Assembly (NCBI RefSeq): GCF_035918235.1
Contig: NZ_CP109485.1
Location: 2,604,001 to 2,668,000 of the forward strand
DNA: 64,000 bases
Source: Streptomyces sp. NBC_01445
GTDB lineage: Bacteria; Actinomycetota; Actinomycetes; Streptomycetales; Streptomycetaceae
Direction: 5' to 3'
Every line of letters begins with the position of its first letter. The first letter of the stretch is position 1. Positions 1 through 8,465 of this stretch are shown here, in pieces. Position numbers and translations under genes: made by a program. The notes under the pieces were generated by a model. The model saw only the letters and a program-made list of their open reading frames with translations. It had not been told where the DNA came from and searched no databases.

Positions 1-1206
1 GCGGCAGAGCGTCTCACCGGTCACTTCTCGTTCGCCGACATGGACCGCGTGGTGCACCGGCGCCCCGGCTGGGCGCTCGCCCTGTCGCTCTCCTCGAAGC
101 GCATCGCCGCGTACGAAGCGGGCAACGGTGAGAACCTGCACGGCTGGTACACCGGCGACGGCATGACCTATCTGTACGACGGTGACGACCTCGGCCAGTT
201 CGGCGACGGGTTCTGGCCGACCGTCGACCCGTACCGGCTGCCGGGCACGACGGTGGACACGCGCGCCCGTGCGGACCTCGGCACGGGCGCCGGCACCGGC
301 ACGTACCGCCCGAAGAACGCCGTGGCGGGCGGCGCCGTCCTCCAGGACCAGTACGGCGCGGCAGCGATGGAACTCATCGCCGACGGCAGCACCTTGCAGG
401 CGCGGAAGGCGTGGTTCTGCCTGGACAACGCGGTCGTCTCGCTCGGCGCGGGCATCACCGCGAGCGACGGCCGCGCGATCGAAACCGTCGTCGAGAACCG
501 CAGTCTCCGCACTGGCGGGGCGCAACGCCTCCTGGTGGACGGGCGGCGGCAGCCTGGCGAGCAGGGCTGGTCCGCATCGCTGTCCCGCGCCGACTGGGCG
601 CATCTGGAGGGCACGGGCGGCTACGTCTTTCCCGACCATCCAGGAAGCGCGCCCGACGGCGTCACCCTGAGAGCGCTGCGGGAGGAGCGCACCGGCACGT
701 GGGGCGCCCTCAACTCCGGTGCGGACACCGGGGGCGGCACCGACCCGGTCACCCGCCGCTACGTCACCCTGTGGTTCGACCACGGCTCCTCCCCCACCGA
801 CTCCTCGTACGCCTACGTGCTCCTGCCGGGTGCGAGCGCCGTGGCGACCGGGATCTGGGCGCACTCGCGGCCCGTGCGGATCGTGGCGAACAACGCCACG
901 GTCCAGGCCGTCGAGGCGCGCCGCCTCGGGCTCCTCGCCGCGCACTTCTGGGGTCCCGGCAGCGCCGCCGGACTCACATCGTCCGGTCCCGGCACCGTCC
1001 TGGTGCGGCGGCACGGCGACGCCATCGCGGTCGCCGTGGCCGACCCAAGCCGCACCGGGTCGACGCTCACGGTCGAACTCCCCTTCCCCGTACGCAAGGT
1101 GACCCGTGCCGACGACACGATCACACTCACCCCGGGCCGCCGGCCCGTCCTGACGATCGACGTCGCAGGCTCACGCGGGCACAGCCACACGGCGGAACTC
1201 GCATGA
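1..1206 (+). CDS. Polysaccharide lyase family 8 protein, 3' part only
   Basis: The reading frame is open from base 1, so the first visible ATG (base 40) is internal and the gene begins outside the window. The visible 400 or so residues match the central and C-terminal beta-sandwich part of family 8 lyases (hyaluronate, chondroitin or xanthan lyases). The segment NGENLHGWYTGDGMTYLY is the recognisable family block. The N-terminal alpha/alpha toroid carrying the catalytic Asn, His and Tyr is not in the window. The enzyme would be secreted and cleave uronic-acid-containing polysaccharide by beta-elimination; the substrate cannot be told from this part. The DUF2264 gene follows 95 bp downstream on the same strand, and the two may form one carbohydrate-degradation unit. 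The family call is firm, the specificity is not. Confidence 0.88.
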   Translation, partial: AAERLTGHFSFADMDRVVHRRPGWALALSLSSKRIAAYEAGNGENLHGWYTGDGMTYLYDGDDLGQFGDGFWPTVDPYRLPGTTVDTRARADLGTGAGTGTYRPKNAVAGGAVLQDQYGAAAMELIADGSTLQARKAWFCLDNAVVSLGAGITASDGRAIETVVENRSLRTGGAQRLLVDGRRQPGEQGWSASLSRADWAHLEGTGGYVFPDHPGSAPDGVTLRALREERTGTWGALNSGADTGGGTDPVTRRYVTLWFDHGSSPTDSSYAYVLLPGASAVATGIWAHSRPVRIVANNATVQAVEARRLGLLAAHFWGPGSAAGLTSSGPGTVLVRRHGDAIAVAVADPSRTGSTLTVELPFPVRKVTRADDTITLTPGRRPVLTIDVAGSRGHSHTAELA

Positions 1207-1301
1207 GGTCATGTCTGTCGGTTCCGACCGTCGACGTCCGTCCCAGGCACGCATAGGGTCACCCCGGCCCGCCACTTCCGATCAAGGAGCGACACGCCCC
1301 C

Positions 1302-3218
1302 ATGCCCGCACCACACCTCTCACTGCCGCCCACCGACCGTGTCCTGTCCCCGCTCACGGGCTGGACGCGGGCCCACTGGGAGGCGCTCGCCGACCGGCAG
1401 TTGGAGGCGCTCATCCCGTACGCGACGCCCGGGTTCGCGCAGTACCGGCTGCCGGGGCGGGCCAGCTGGTCGGGCGTCGTGTCGGACGGGCTCGAGGGGT
1501 TCGCGCGGTCATTCCTGCTTGCCTCCTTCCGCATAGCGGGCGCGGGCGGGGACGTCGATCCCCGACTCGTAGAACGCTACGCGGAGGGTCTGACAACCGG
1601 CACGGACCGCGGGCGCGGCACGGGCCTCGACGGCGAGGCGTGGCCCGAACTCACCGACTGCTCCCAGCAGATGGTGGAGGCGGCGTCCATCGCGATCGGG
1701 CTGCACGAGACCCGCCCCTGGATCTGGGACAAGCTCGACTCCCGGGTCCAGGAGCGGATCGTGGACTGGTTCTCCGGATTCGTCGGCGGCCGCACCTGGG
1801 ACAACAACTGGCGTCTCTTCCAGGTGGTTTCGGAGCAGTTCCTGGCCTCGGTCGGAGCCCCGTACAGCCAGGACGACATCGACGGCGGCCTCGACCGCAT
1901 CGAGGACTGGTATGTCGGCGACGGCTGGTACACGGACGGGGACGGCCGCAACTTCGACTACTACATCGGCTGGGCCATGCATCTGTACCCGCTGCTGTGG
2001 GCGCGGATGACGGGACCGGACGGCGACGGCGGCCGCGCGAAGGTCTACCGGGAGCGCCTGTCGCAGTTCCTCACCACCTACCCGCACTTCTTCGGCGGTG
2101 ACGGCGCACCCGTGCACCAGGGCCGCTCACTGACGTACCGTTTCGCCGCCACCGCGCCGGTGTGGATGGGCGCGCTCGCGGACTGCACCCCACTGGAGCC
2201 GGGGCTCACGCGACGCCTCGCGTCGGGCACCGCGCGGCACTTCGTGGAGCGCGGCGTCCCCGACGAGCGGGGCCTGCTGCCGCTCGGCTGGTACGGGACG
2301 TTCCTGCCGACGACGCAGGCGTACTCGGGCCCCGCCTCGCCGTACTGGGCGAGCAAGGGGTTCCTCGGACTGCTGCTGCCCGCCGACCATCCGGTGTGGA
2401 CCGAGCGCGAGGCGCAGCTCCCCGTCGAGAAATCCGAGCGGGCCATCCAGTACACCGCGCTGCCCGCGCCCGGCTGGCTGCTGCACGGCACGCCCCACGA
2501 CGGGATCGTGCGGCTGATCAACCACGGCAGCGACCACAACCCGCTCGAAGGTCCCGCCACGGACGATCCGCACTACGCGAAGCTCGCCTACTCCACGGCG
2601 ACGGCGCCCGAGTCGGCGCCGCACGCCTGGAAGCGGACCGTCGACAACCATGTGGCGCTCGTCGCGGAGGACGGCACCCCGTCGCGCCGGCGCCGCATCC
2701 ACCCGATCTCCTGCGAGGGGCGCGCCGCCTCGTCCCGCCATGACGCCCAACTGCCGGGATTCGACGAGGAGTTCCCGATCGAGTCGACGACCGTCCTGCA
2801 CGGTCCGTGGGAGATCCGCGTGCACCGGGTGCAGGCACCCGCGGGCGTGACGGTCCGCGAGGGCGGCTACGCGGTCGCCGACGAGACCAGCGTCCACGCC
2901 GAGCGGGGCCCGGGCTGGGCGCTGACGCGCACGGAGGCCGGGGTGACCAGCGCGGTGGTGGCGCTGCACGGCTGGGACGAGGAGTCCGGTATCGCACGGG
3001 AGGTCGAGGCCAATGCCTACGGCCCGCACTCGGCGACGCCGTACCTCCGCTCGACCGGCCACCCCGGAGGATCCAGCGTGCACGTCACGCTCGCGGTCCT
3101 GACGCGCGACGTCGTGCACCCACGGGCCCTGCGCGAGTCGATCTCATGCGTGGCGGACCCCGGGGACGGCGGACAGGTGCGGATCACGTTCCCCGACGGC
3201 GGGACGGTCACCGTCTGA
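1302..3218 (+). CDS. DUF2264 domain-containing protein
   Basis: The 638-aa product opens with SPLTGWTRAHWEALADRQLE and continues through an alpha-helical N-terminal region typical of DUF2264. It then has a beta-rich C-terminal half (about residues 400-638) with ERGPGWALTRTEAG-type strands. Members of the family are fungal and bacterial proteins often found beside polysaccharide-degrading enzymes; the exact reaction is not established. The ATG at 1302 is preceded by AAGGAG at a suitable distance, and the length is normal for the family. No signal peptide is evident, so a cytoplasmic role acting on oligosaccharides from the upstream lyase is an inference. The call rests on family resemblance recognised from sequence. 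Confidence 0.82.
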   Translation: MPAPHLSLPPTDRVLSPLTGWTRAHWEALADRQLEALIPYATPGFAQYRLPGRASWSGVVSDGLEGFARSFLLASFRIAGAGGDVDPRLVERYAEGLTTGTDRGRGTGLDGEAWPELTDCSQQMVEAASIAIGLHETRPWIWDKLDSRVQERIVDWFSGFVGGRTWDNNWRLFQVVSEQFLASVGAPYSQDDIDGGLDRIEDWYVGDGWYTDGDGRNFDYYIGWAMHLYPLLWARMTGPDGDGGRAKVYRERLSQFLTTYPHFFGGDGAPVHQGRSLTYRFAATAPVWMGALADCTPLEPGLTRRLASGTARHFVERGVPDERGLLPLGWYGTFLPTTQAYSGPASPYWASKGFLGLLLPADHPVWTEREAQLPVEKSERAIQYTALPAPGWLLHGTPHDGIVRLINHGSDHNPLEGPATDDPHYAKLAYSTATAPESAPHAWKRTVDNHVALVAEDGTPSRRRRIHPISCEGRAASSRHDAQLPGFDEEFPIESTTVLHGPWEIRVHRVQAPAGVTVREGGYAVADETSVHAERGPGWALTRTEAGVTSAVVALHGWDEESGIAREVEANAYGPHSATPYLRSTGHPGGSSVHVTLAVLTRDVVHPRALRESISCVADPGDGGQVRITFPDGGTVTV

Positions 3219-3234
3219 CGCCCGTCATCGGGTT

Positions 3235-4607
3235 CCTTCGTGGATACCCCTGCCTTCAGGCAGGCGAGGAAGCGGACTCCTGCGGAGCAGGGCAAGGTGC
3301 GGTCTTTCGCCCCCAGGGTGAAAGACGTTGTTCTGACCCGCAGGTTTGGTCTCAAGTAGCGGTCACACTAGTTTGTGAGCGTGGCCACGACCTGTGTGAA
3401 GCGGGCGTTCAAGTACCGCTTCTATCCGACCGATGCGCAGGCAGCCGAGCTGTCGCGCACGTTCGGATGCGTGCGCAAGGTCTACAACCTTGCGCTTGCC
3501 GCCCGCACCGAAGCGTGGGCGCGGCAAGAGCGGGTCAACTACAACGCCACCTCGGCCATGCTGACCGCATGGAAGAAGACCGGGGAACTAGCGTTCCTCA
3601 ACGAGGTTTCCTCGGTGCCGCTCCAGCAGTGTCTGCGACACTTGCAGACGGCGTTCAGTAACTTCTTCGCCAAGCGGGCCAAGTACCCGCGCTTCAAGTC
3701 GAAGAAGAAGTCCCGGAAATCCGCCGAATACACCACCAGCGGTTTCCGGTTCCGCTCCGGGGAGCTGACTCTGGCGAAGATGGCCCAGCCGCTGGACATC
3801 GTGTGGTCGCGCCCGCTGCCCGAGGGCGCATCCCCGTCCACGGTGACCGTGTCGCAGGACGCCGCGGGACGCTGGTTCGTCTCCCTGCTGTGCGAGGACC
3901 CGGCCATCCAGCCACTTGCCGCTACCGACTCGGCAGTGGGAATCGACGTCGGCCTGGACCACCTGCTGACCCTGTCCACCGGGGAGAAGATCGCCAACCC
4001 ACGGCACGAACGCAAGGACCGTGCCGCCCTCGCCCAGGCTCAGCGCCGCATGGCGAAGAAGGAGCAGGGCAGTGCGAACCGGGCCAAGGCCCGACGCAAG
4101 GTCGCCAAGATCTACGCGAGGATCGCCGACCGCCGCCGCGACCACCTGCACAAACTGACCACTCGTCTCGTTCGTGAAAATCAAACGATCGTGATCGAGG
4201 ACCTGACCGTGCGCAACATGGTCAAGAACCGGAAACTTGCCCGCGCCATCTCGGATGCGGCGTGGTCGGACTTTCGGAGCATGCTGGTGTACAAGGCCGC
4301 CTGGTACGGGCGGGAAGTGATCGCGGTCGACCGCTTCTTCCCCTCGTCCAAGCTGTGCTCCCACTGCGGCACCTTGCAGGGCACGATGCCGCTCAACGTC
4401 CGCACCTGGACGTGTGACTGCGGCACGACCCACGACCGGGACGTGAACGCAGCACGCAACCTTCTGGCCGCCGGGCTGGCGGTGACAGTCTGTGGAGCTG
4501 GTGTAAGACCTCAACGGAGTTCTCCGAGCGGGCAGTCGGCGACGAAGCAGAAAACCCCACGGCGCGAGCCGTAGGAATCCCCTCCTACAGGAGCGGGAGC
4601 ATGTCAA
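3235..4607 (+). mobile_element. tnpB-only IS200/IS605-type element
   Basis: One tnpB gene is flanked by subterminal hairpins of the kind used by this group. On the left are CCTGCC-TTCA-GGCAGG at 3249-3264 and an 11-bp stem at 3302-3326. On the right, overlapping the tnpB stop, are GTAGGA/TCCTAC at 4571-4588 and an alternative CCTCCT/AGGAG stem. The right tip is placed after ATGTCAA (4607) because similar tips are common in actinobacterial elements; the left tip is uncertain by tens of bases. There are no terminal inverted repeats and no tnpA, so mobility would need a TnpA in trans. The right end touches the stop codon of cvnD. Confidence 0.55.
3375..4574 (+). CDS. tnpB: TnpB family RNA-guided endonuclease (IS200/IS605 OrfB)
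   Basis: This 399-aa protein has the TnpB plan: an N-terminal KYRFYPT segment and an HTH-rich region, then a RuvC fold with Asp191 (AVGIDVGLD), Glu275 (IVIEDLTVRN) and an Asp pair near 354-356 (HDRDVNAARN). A zinc ribbon lies between the last two (Cys328, Cys331, Cys347, Cys349). All expected catalytic residues are present, so the protein looks intact. TnpB proteins use an omega RNA from the element right end to cut target DNA, which favours retention of the element. The GTG at 3375 is taken as the start; GTG 3381 or 3396 are possible. The stop lies inside the right-end hairpin. Confidence 0.88.
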   Translation: MSVATTCVKRAFKYRFYPTDAQAAELSRTFGCVRKVYNLALAARTEAWARQERVNYNATSAMLTAWKKTGELAFLNEVSSVPLQQCLRHLQTAFSNFFAKRAKYPRFKSKKKSRKSAEYTTSGFRFRSGELTLAKMAQPLDIVWSRPLPEGASPSTVTVSQDAAGRWFVSLLCEDPAIQPLAATDSAVGIDVGLDHLLTLSTGEKIANPRHERKDRAALAQAQRRMAKKEQGSANRAKARRKVAKIYARIADRRRDHLHKLTTRLVRENQTIVIEDLTVRNMVKNRKLARAISDAAWSDFRSMLVYKAAWYGREVIAVDRFFPSSKLCSHCGTLQGTMPLNVRTWTCDCGTTHDRDVNAARNLLAAGLAVTVCGAGVRPQRSSPSGQSATKQKTPRREP

Positions 4608-4627
4608 GTGTGGGCCCCGTACGTCGT
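4450..4627 (+). ncRNA. Predicted omega (re)RNA of the first TnpB element
   Basis: In studied TnpB systems the guide RNA scaffold overlaps the 3' end of tnpB and runs to the right end of the element; the guide is the flanking host sequence. Applying this rule, the scaffold would end at 4607 and the guide would begin at 4608 with gtgtgggccccgtacgtcgt, which is antisense to the last codons of cvnD. The hairpins at 4571-4597 are visible. The 5' boundary is arbitrary and transcription is not shown by sequence alone. Confidence 0.3.
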
Positions 4628-5200
4628 CTGGGCGGGGGCGTGGGCCAGGAGGTGCCTGACGAGGGTGAGGAGGGTCTGGATGCCCGAGCTGGAGATCCGC
4701 GCGTCGCACCGCACGACGGGCACCTGCGGGTCGAGGTCGATGGCCGCCCGCACTTCGTCGGGGTCGTAACGGTAGGCGCCGTCGAACTCGTTGACGGCCA
4801 CGATGAACCCCATGCCGCGCTCCTCGAAGAAGTCGACGGCCGCGAAGCAGTCCTCGAGACGGCGGGTGTCCGCGAGGATCACCGCACCGAGCGCCCCCTC
4901 GGAGAGCTCGTCCCACATGAACCAGAAGCGCTCCTGCCCGGGCGTGCCGAACAGATACAGCACGTGTTCCGGGTCCAGGGTGATCCGCCCGAAGTCCATC
5001 GCGACCGTCGTCTCGACCTTGTTCTCGATTCCTTCGAGGTCGTCGGTCTCGGCGCTGACCGTGGTGAGCAGCTCTTCCGTGCTCAGCGGGGCGATCTCGC
5101 TGACCGCACCGACGAAGGTCGTCTTGCCGACACCGAAGCCACCCGCGACCAGGATCTTCAGCGCGGTGGGGAAGGCGTCAGAGCTGTCGTCGTAGTCCAT
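4604..5200 (-). CDS. cvnD: Conservon GTP-binding protein CvnD
   Basis: A small Ras/MglA-like GTPase of 198 aa, the fourth gene of a conservon. The P-loop is GGFGVGKTTF (about residues 20-29), switch II contains TPGQE (86-90) and the base-recognition motif is NEFD (137-140). CvnD proteins act at the membrane with CvnB (roadblock) and CvnC, in a signalling complex likened to eukaryotic G-protein-coupled systems. Its 5' end overlaps cvnC by 23 bp, which implies translational coupling. Its stop codon (TGA at 4606-4604) coincides with the right tip of the first tnpB element, so the very end of the gene may have been reshaped by that insertion. The body of the protein looks intact. Confidence 0.9.
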   Translation of the reverse strand: MDYDDSSDAFPTALKILVAGGFGVGKTTFVGAVSEIAPLSTEELLTTVSAETDDLEGIENKVETTVAMDFGRITLDPEHVLYLFGTPGQERFWFMWDELSEGALGAVILADTRRLEDCFAAVDFFEERGMGFIVAVNEFDGAYRYDPDEVRAAIDLDPQVPVVRCDARISSSGIQTLLTLVRHLLAHAPAQTTYGAHT

Positions 5201-5549
5201 CGAGCACTGCCTCCAGTAGGGACCGGTCAGTGGGGTTGTCGTGGAACGTGGGGGGCTTGGTGGTGATCGCCCCGCAGTCGACGAGGTCGGACAGCAGGAC
5301 CTTCGTGACGGCGGCGGGGAGTTTCAGATGGGCCGCGATCTCCGCGACCGATGTGGGGTGGGCACACAGTTTGAGCGCCTCACCGTGTTCGGGCCCTAAG
5401 TAGCCGAGCGGGGTGGCCCCGGTCGCCATCACCAGCGACAGGAGATCCAGCGCAGTGGTCGGCTGCGTCCGCCCGTTGCTCACCGTGTACGGGCGGACGA
5501 GGCGGCCGGCCGCTGCGTCGAGCCACGGCCCGTCCTGCGGGGCCGTCAT
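5178..5549 (-). CDS. cvnC: Conservon DUF742 protein CvnC
   Basis: This 123-aa protein has the DUF742 signature: LVRPYTVSNGRT near the N-terminus, then a winged-helix-like region (LCAHPTSVAEIAAHLKLPAAVTKVLLSDL). In conservons it is the third partner, placed between the roadblock protein CvnB and the GTPase CvnD. The ATG at 5549 follows the cvnB stop by two bases and the 3' end overlaps cvnD by 23 bp, so the three are one translational unit. A DNA-binding role is suggested by the fold but not proven. Confidence 0.9.
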   Translation of the reverse strand: MTAPQDGPWLDAAAGRLVRPYTVSNGRTQPTTALDLLSLVMATGATPLGYLGPEHGEALKLCAHPTSVAEIAAHLKLPAAVTKVLLSDLVDCGAITTKPPTFHDNPTDRSLLEAVLDGLRRQL

Positions 5550-5551
5550 GC

Positions 5552-5986
5552 TCAGTTCCTCATCGCCGTGGGTTCGGCCGCGTGCTGGCGGGGCGCCGTC
5601 ATCAGGTACGGGCGCACGCTCTTGACCAGCATGGCCATCTCGTAGCCGAGCACCGCGGCGTCGGCCTCACGCCCGGCGAGCACGGCGAGGCACGTGCCGG
5701 AGCCCGCGGTGGAGACGAACAGCAGGGTGGAGTCCAGCTCGACGACGACCTGCCGGACCTCACCCCCGTCCCCGAATCGGACGCCCGCGCTACGTCCGAG
5801 GGAGTACAGGCCCGACGCCAGGGCCGCCATGTGGTCGGCGCTGTCGGCGTCGAGGCCGTGGACGGACTTGACCAGCCCGTCGGACGAGAGGAGGACGGCG
5901 CTGCGGGTGTGCGGCACACGCTGGACGAGGCCGCTCATCAGCCAGTCGAGATCGGACACATGACCCGTCGGCACATCGCTCGCCAT
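5552..5986 (-). CDS. cvnB: Conservon roadblock/LC7 protein CvnB
   Basis: A 144-aa roadblock/LC7-domain protein with the typical LDWLMSGLVQRVPHTRSAVLLSSDGL start and LASGLYSLGRSAGVRFGDGGEVRQ middle. Roadblock proteins of the MglB type act on small GTPases, here the product of cvnD two genes on. The start is set at the ATG at 5986 because AAGGAG lies about 10 bases upstream and the alignment with relatives begins there; a longer reading frame to 6067 lacks support. The gene lies 114 bp after cvnA and directly before cvnC. Confidence 0.9.
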   Translation of the reverse strand: MASDVPTGHVSDLDWLMSGLVQRVPHTRSAVLLSSDGLVKSVHGLDADSADHMAALASGLYSLGRSAGVRFGDGGEVRQVVVELDSTLLFVSTAGSGTCLAVLAGREADAAVLGYEMAMLVKSVRPYLMTAPRQHAAEPTAMRN

Positions 5987-6100
5987 GGGGGATCGACTCC
6001 TTGGTGGACTGCTGGGGGTGCGTTGACTGTGGGAAGTGCGGGACTGCTTGCGGCACTTGGCGGGCACGCGCGGGGTGGGCGCACCGGTGGCGGGCGAACG

Positions 6101-8122
6101 TCATCCGGCCGTATCGCTCCCGTCGTGCCGTGCGTCCGGTTCGTAGGCGGCGAGTGACCCGGTGGCGGGACCGCCGGTCGGCTCGGGACCGGCCTGAGGC
6201 AGGTCGCGCACACCGAGGGTCAGGTCTCGCGCCTCGGCTGCCTCCGCGAGCCCGATGCCGCGCTGGAACGCCGCCATCAGACCGGGGTCGTGGAGTACGG
6301 GCGCCTCGTTGTCGGGACGCTCCTGCCGCTGCGCCGGGCCGCCCCTCAGCTGCGGCGCGAGGTGTTCCTGGACGCGCCGTTTGGGGAGTTGAGGTCGCCC
6401 CATGGTCCCGCGTACGGCGCCGTTGACCGGGGTCGGCTGGAGGGGCGTGTGCTCCACGGTGGCCTGCGGGTCCTCCGAACGGATGCCGGGCAGCGCGTCG
6501 GCGGGTGTCCGTCGCTCCTCCCTGGCGGTACGCAGCGGGAGGGGAGGCGCGACGCCGTTCGCCCCGGAATGTCTGCCGTCGGAAGCCCCGCCCTGAGGCT
6601 GCCGCGGGACGACGGCCACGCCGGCGTGCGGGGTCTCGCGGGGCGGCGGGGGTTGATGGGGTGCCGGGTACTGCTGGGGGTCGAATGGCTGAAGGTCGGG
6701 CTGAGGGGGACGGGGGAGCTGGTTCTGTGGCTGGGGCTGTGGTGGCCGGCGGTGGGACTGCGGCTGAGGCTGCTGTTCGAGCTGGTGCTGCCGTTCCTGC
6801 TGGCTCTGGTGTTGCGAGAGTCGCCGTTCATGCGCCTGGTGCCGCTGGTGCATGGTCTGCGCGCTGTCGTCCGTGGCGTCCGCGGCGCTCCGTGGCCTCG
6901 GCGCTGGCTCGTTCTCGTCGCCGCCGAGCAGGCTCTGCGGCACGACGAGGACCGCCTGCACACCACCGTAGATATTGCTCTGGAGCCGGACCGTGATGCC
7001 GTGTCTGCGGGCGAGCTGCGAGACGACGAAGAGGCCGATGCGCCCGTCCTGGAGCAGGCTCGCGACGTTGACCTGGTCCGGGTCGGCGAGCAGCGTGTTC
7101 ATCTTGTTCTGCTCGGTCACGGGCATTCCGAGGCCGCGGTCCTCGACCTCGATGGCGAGACCGGACGTGACGGTGTTGGCGCGGAGCAGGACTTGGGTGT
7201 GCGGGGCCGAGAACACGGTGGCGTTCTCGACGAGTTCGGCGAGCAGGTGGATGCAGTCGGCGACGGCGTGCCCGCGCAGGGTGCCGTCGACCGGCGGGAC
7301 GAGTTTGACCCGTGAGTACTGCTCGACCTCCGCTATGGCCGACCGCATGACCTCGGTCATGGAGACCGGGCGGCTCCACTGGCGCCGGGACACGGCGCCG
7401 CCGAGCACGGCCAGGTTCTCGGCGTGCCTGCGGATCCGGGTGGCGAGGTGGTCGACGTGGAAGAGGCCCTTGAGCAGGTCGGGGTCCTCGACGTCGTTCT
7501 CCAGTTCGTCGAGGATCGAGATCTCGCGGTGCACGAGGGACTGCAGCCGCCGGGCCAGATTGACGAAGACCTCGACCTTCTGTTCGCTGCCCGCGTGGCT
7601 GGAGAGCTGGGACGCCTGGACGACGGCGGTGACGGCCACGTCCTGGGCGCGCGTCATGTCCGCGGCCAGCAGGTCGAACTCGTCGGCGTCCGGGGCGGCC
7701 GCGGGAGGCTGTCTGCGGGGCGGCGGCCCCTCACCCTTACGCAACTGCTCCACGAGACCGCGCAGTTCACCCTGCCCGCGCGCACTCGCACGGCGCAGGA
7801 CACCGACCCGTTCGCGTACGGTCCTGGCCGCCCGGTCGGCGGCCACGGCGGCGATCACGATGCCGGCCAGGGTGACGAGGCACGCTCCGGCGAGGACGGC
7901 CCAGAGGGCGAGCCCGGGGCGGGCGCCCGTGGAGCGGATGGTGAAGAGAACGGCCGCGCTGGCGCTCAGGGCGACGGCGAGCGGGGGCAGTACGGCAAGG
8001 CGCAGAAGCTGGGGCCGTATGTGGGTCTCGGGCTGCGGGGGGACGGACCGGCCGCCCGGCCTGCCGTGCCGACCGCCCTCTCGGCGGTCTGCTCGGGGGG
8101 CCGGCGGGCGAAGGTGAGACAT
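6101..8122 (-). CDS. cvnA: Conservon sensor histidine-kinase-like protein CvnA
   Basis: This 673-aa membrane protein is the first conservon gene. Two hydrophobic segments lie near the N-terminus (LLRLAVLPPLAVALSASAAV and LWAVLAGACLVTLAGIVIAA). A dimerisation-like helical region and a HATPase domain follow, with ELVENATVFSAP (N-box), EVEDRGLGMP (G1) and a GRIGLFVVSQLARRHG segment. The last third is a low-complexity Gln/Pro/Arg-rich tail, common in CvnA proteins. The family usually has no dedicated response regulator and signals to the partner GTPase. The ATG at 8122, with GAGG upstream, is preferred over an ATG at 8179. The upstream 343-bp gap should hold the conservon promoter. Confidence 0.88.
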   Translation of the reverse strand: MSHLRPPAPRADRREGGRHGRPGGRSVPPQPETHIRPQLLRLAVLPPLAVALSASAAVLFTIRSTGARPGLALWAVLAGACLVTLAGIVIAAVAADRAARTVRERVGVLRRASARGQGELRGLVEQLRKGEGPPPRRQPPAAAPDADEFDLLAADMTRAQDVAVTAVVQASQLSSHAGSEQKVEVFVNLARRLQSLVHREISILDELENDVEDPDLLKGLFHVDHLATRIRRHAENLAVLGGAVSRRQWSRPVSMTEVMRSAIAEVEQYSRVKLVPPVDGTLRGHAVADCIHLLAELVENATVFSAPHTQVLLRANTVTSGLAIEVEDRGLGMPVTEQNKMNTLLADPDQVNVASLLQDGRIGLFVVSQLARRHGITVRLQSNIYGGVQAVLVVPQSLLGGDENEPAPRPRSAADATDDSAQTMHQRHQAHERRLSQHQSQQERQHQLEQQPQPQSHRRPPQPQPQNQLPRPPQPDLQPFDPQQYPAPHQPPPPRETPHAGVAVVPRQPQGGASDGRHSGANGVAPPLPLRTAREERRTPADALPGIRSEDPQATVEHTPLQPTPVNGAVRGTMGRPQLPKRRVQEHLAPQLRGGPAQRQERPDNEAPVLHDPGLMAAFQRGIGLAEAAEARDLTLGVRDLPQAGPEPTGGPATGSLAAYEPDARHDGSDTAG

Positions 8123-8465
8123 TCGGCGTCCTCGTACGTGGGGGCTCCTGCGGGTCGGCGCGAGGCGGGCAGGCGGCATCGCGCTCCCGGCCGGGAGCGG
8201 GTGGGAATGCCGCCGCTGCGTCGCTCAGCGAGCACACACGGTAGTCGGGGACGGCTCACATGCGGTGGGCAGTTGCCAAAGTCCGGCGGCCCAGGTCCCG
8301 CTCTGGTATGAGGCTTCGTACGACAGACCGATAACAGTTCCGGACGCCCGACCGGTCATGGGTACGGGTGTTCCATCGTCGGAGAGACGTCGCAGCGGAG
8401 GCGGAGCCTGTCGGGCGCAGCCGTCGAACTGATGCGGGCGCCGGCCTGCAGATACGCTCTCCGGC
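8123..8465 (+). other. Intergenic region between divergent cvnA and kinase gene
   Basis: No gene is supported here. It lies between two divergent starts and must contain both promoters. On the minus strand a GGAACT followed 15 bases later by a CGTA-like element (about 8310-8345) resembles an ECF sigma-factor promoter for the conservon, but the match is weak. No hairpin terminator or repeat stands out. Confidence 0.4.
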
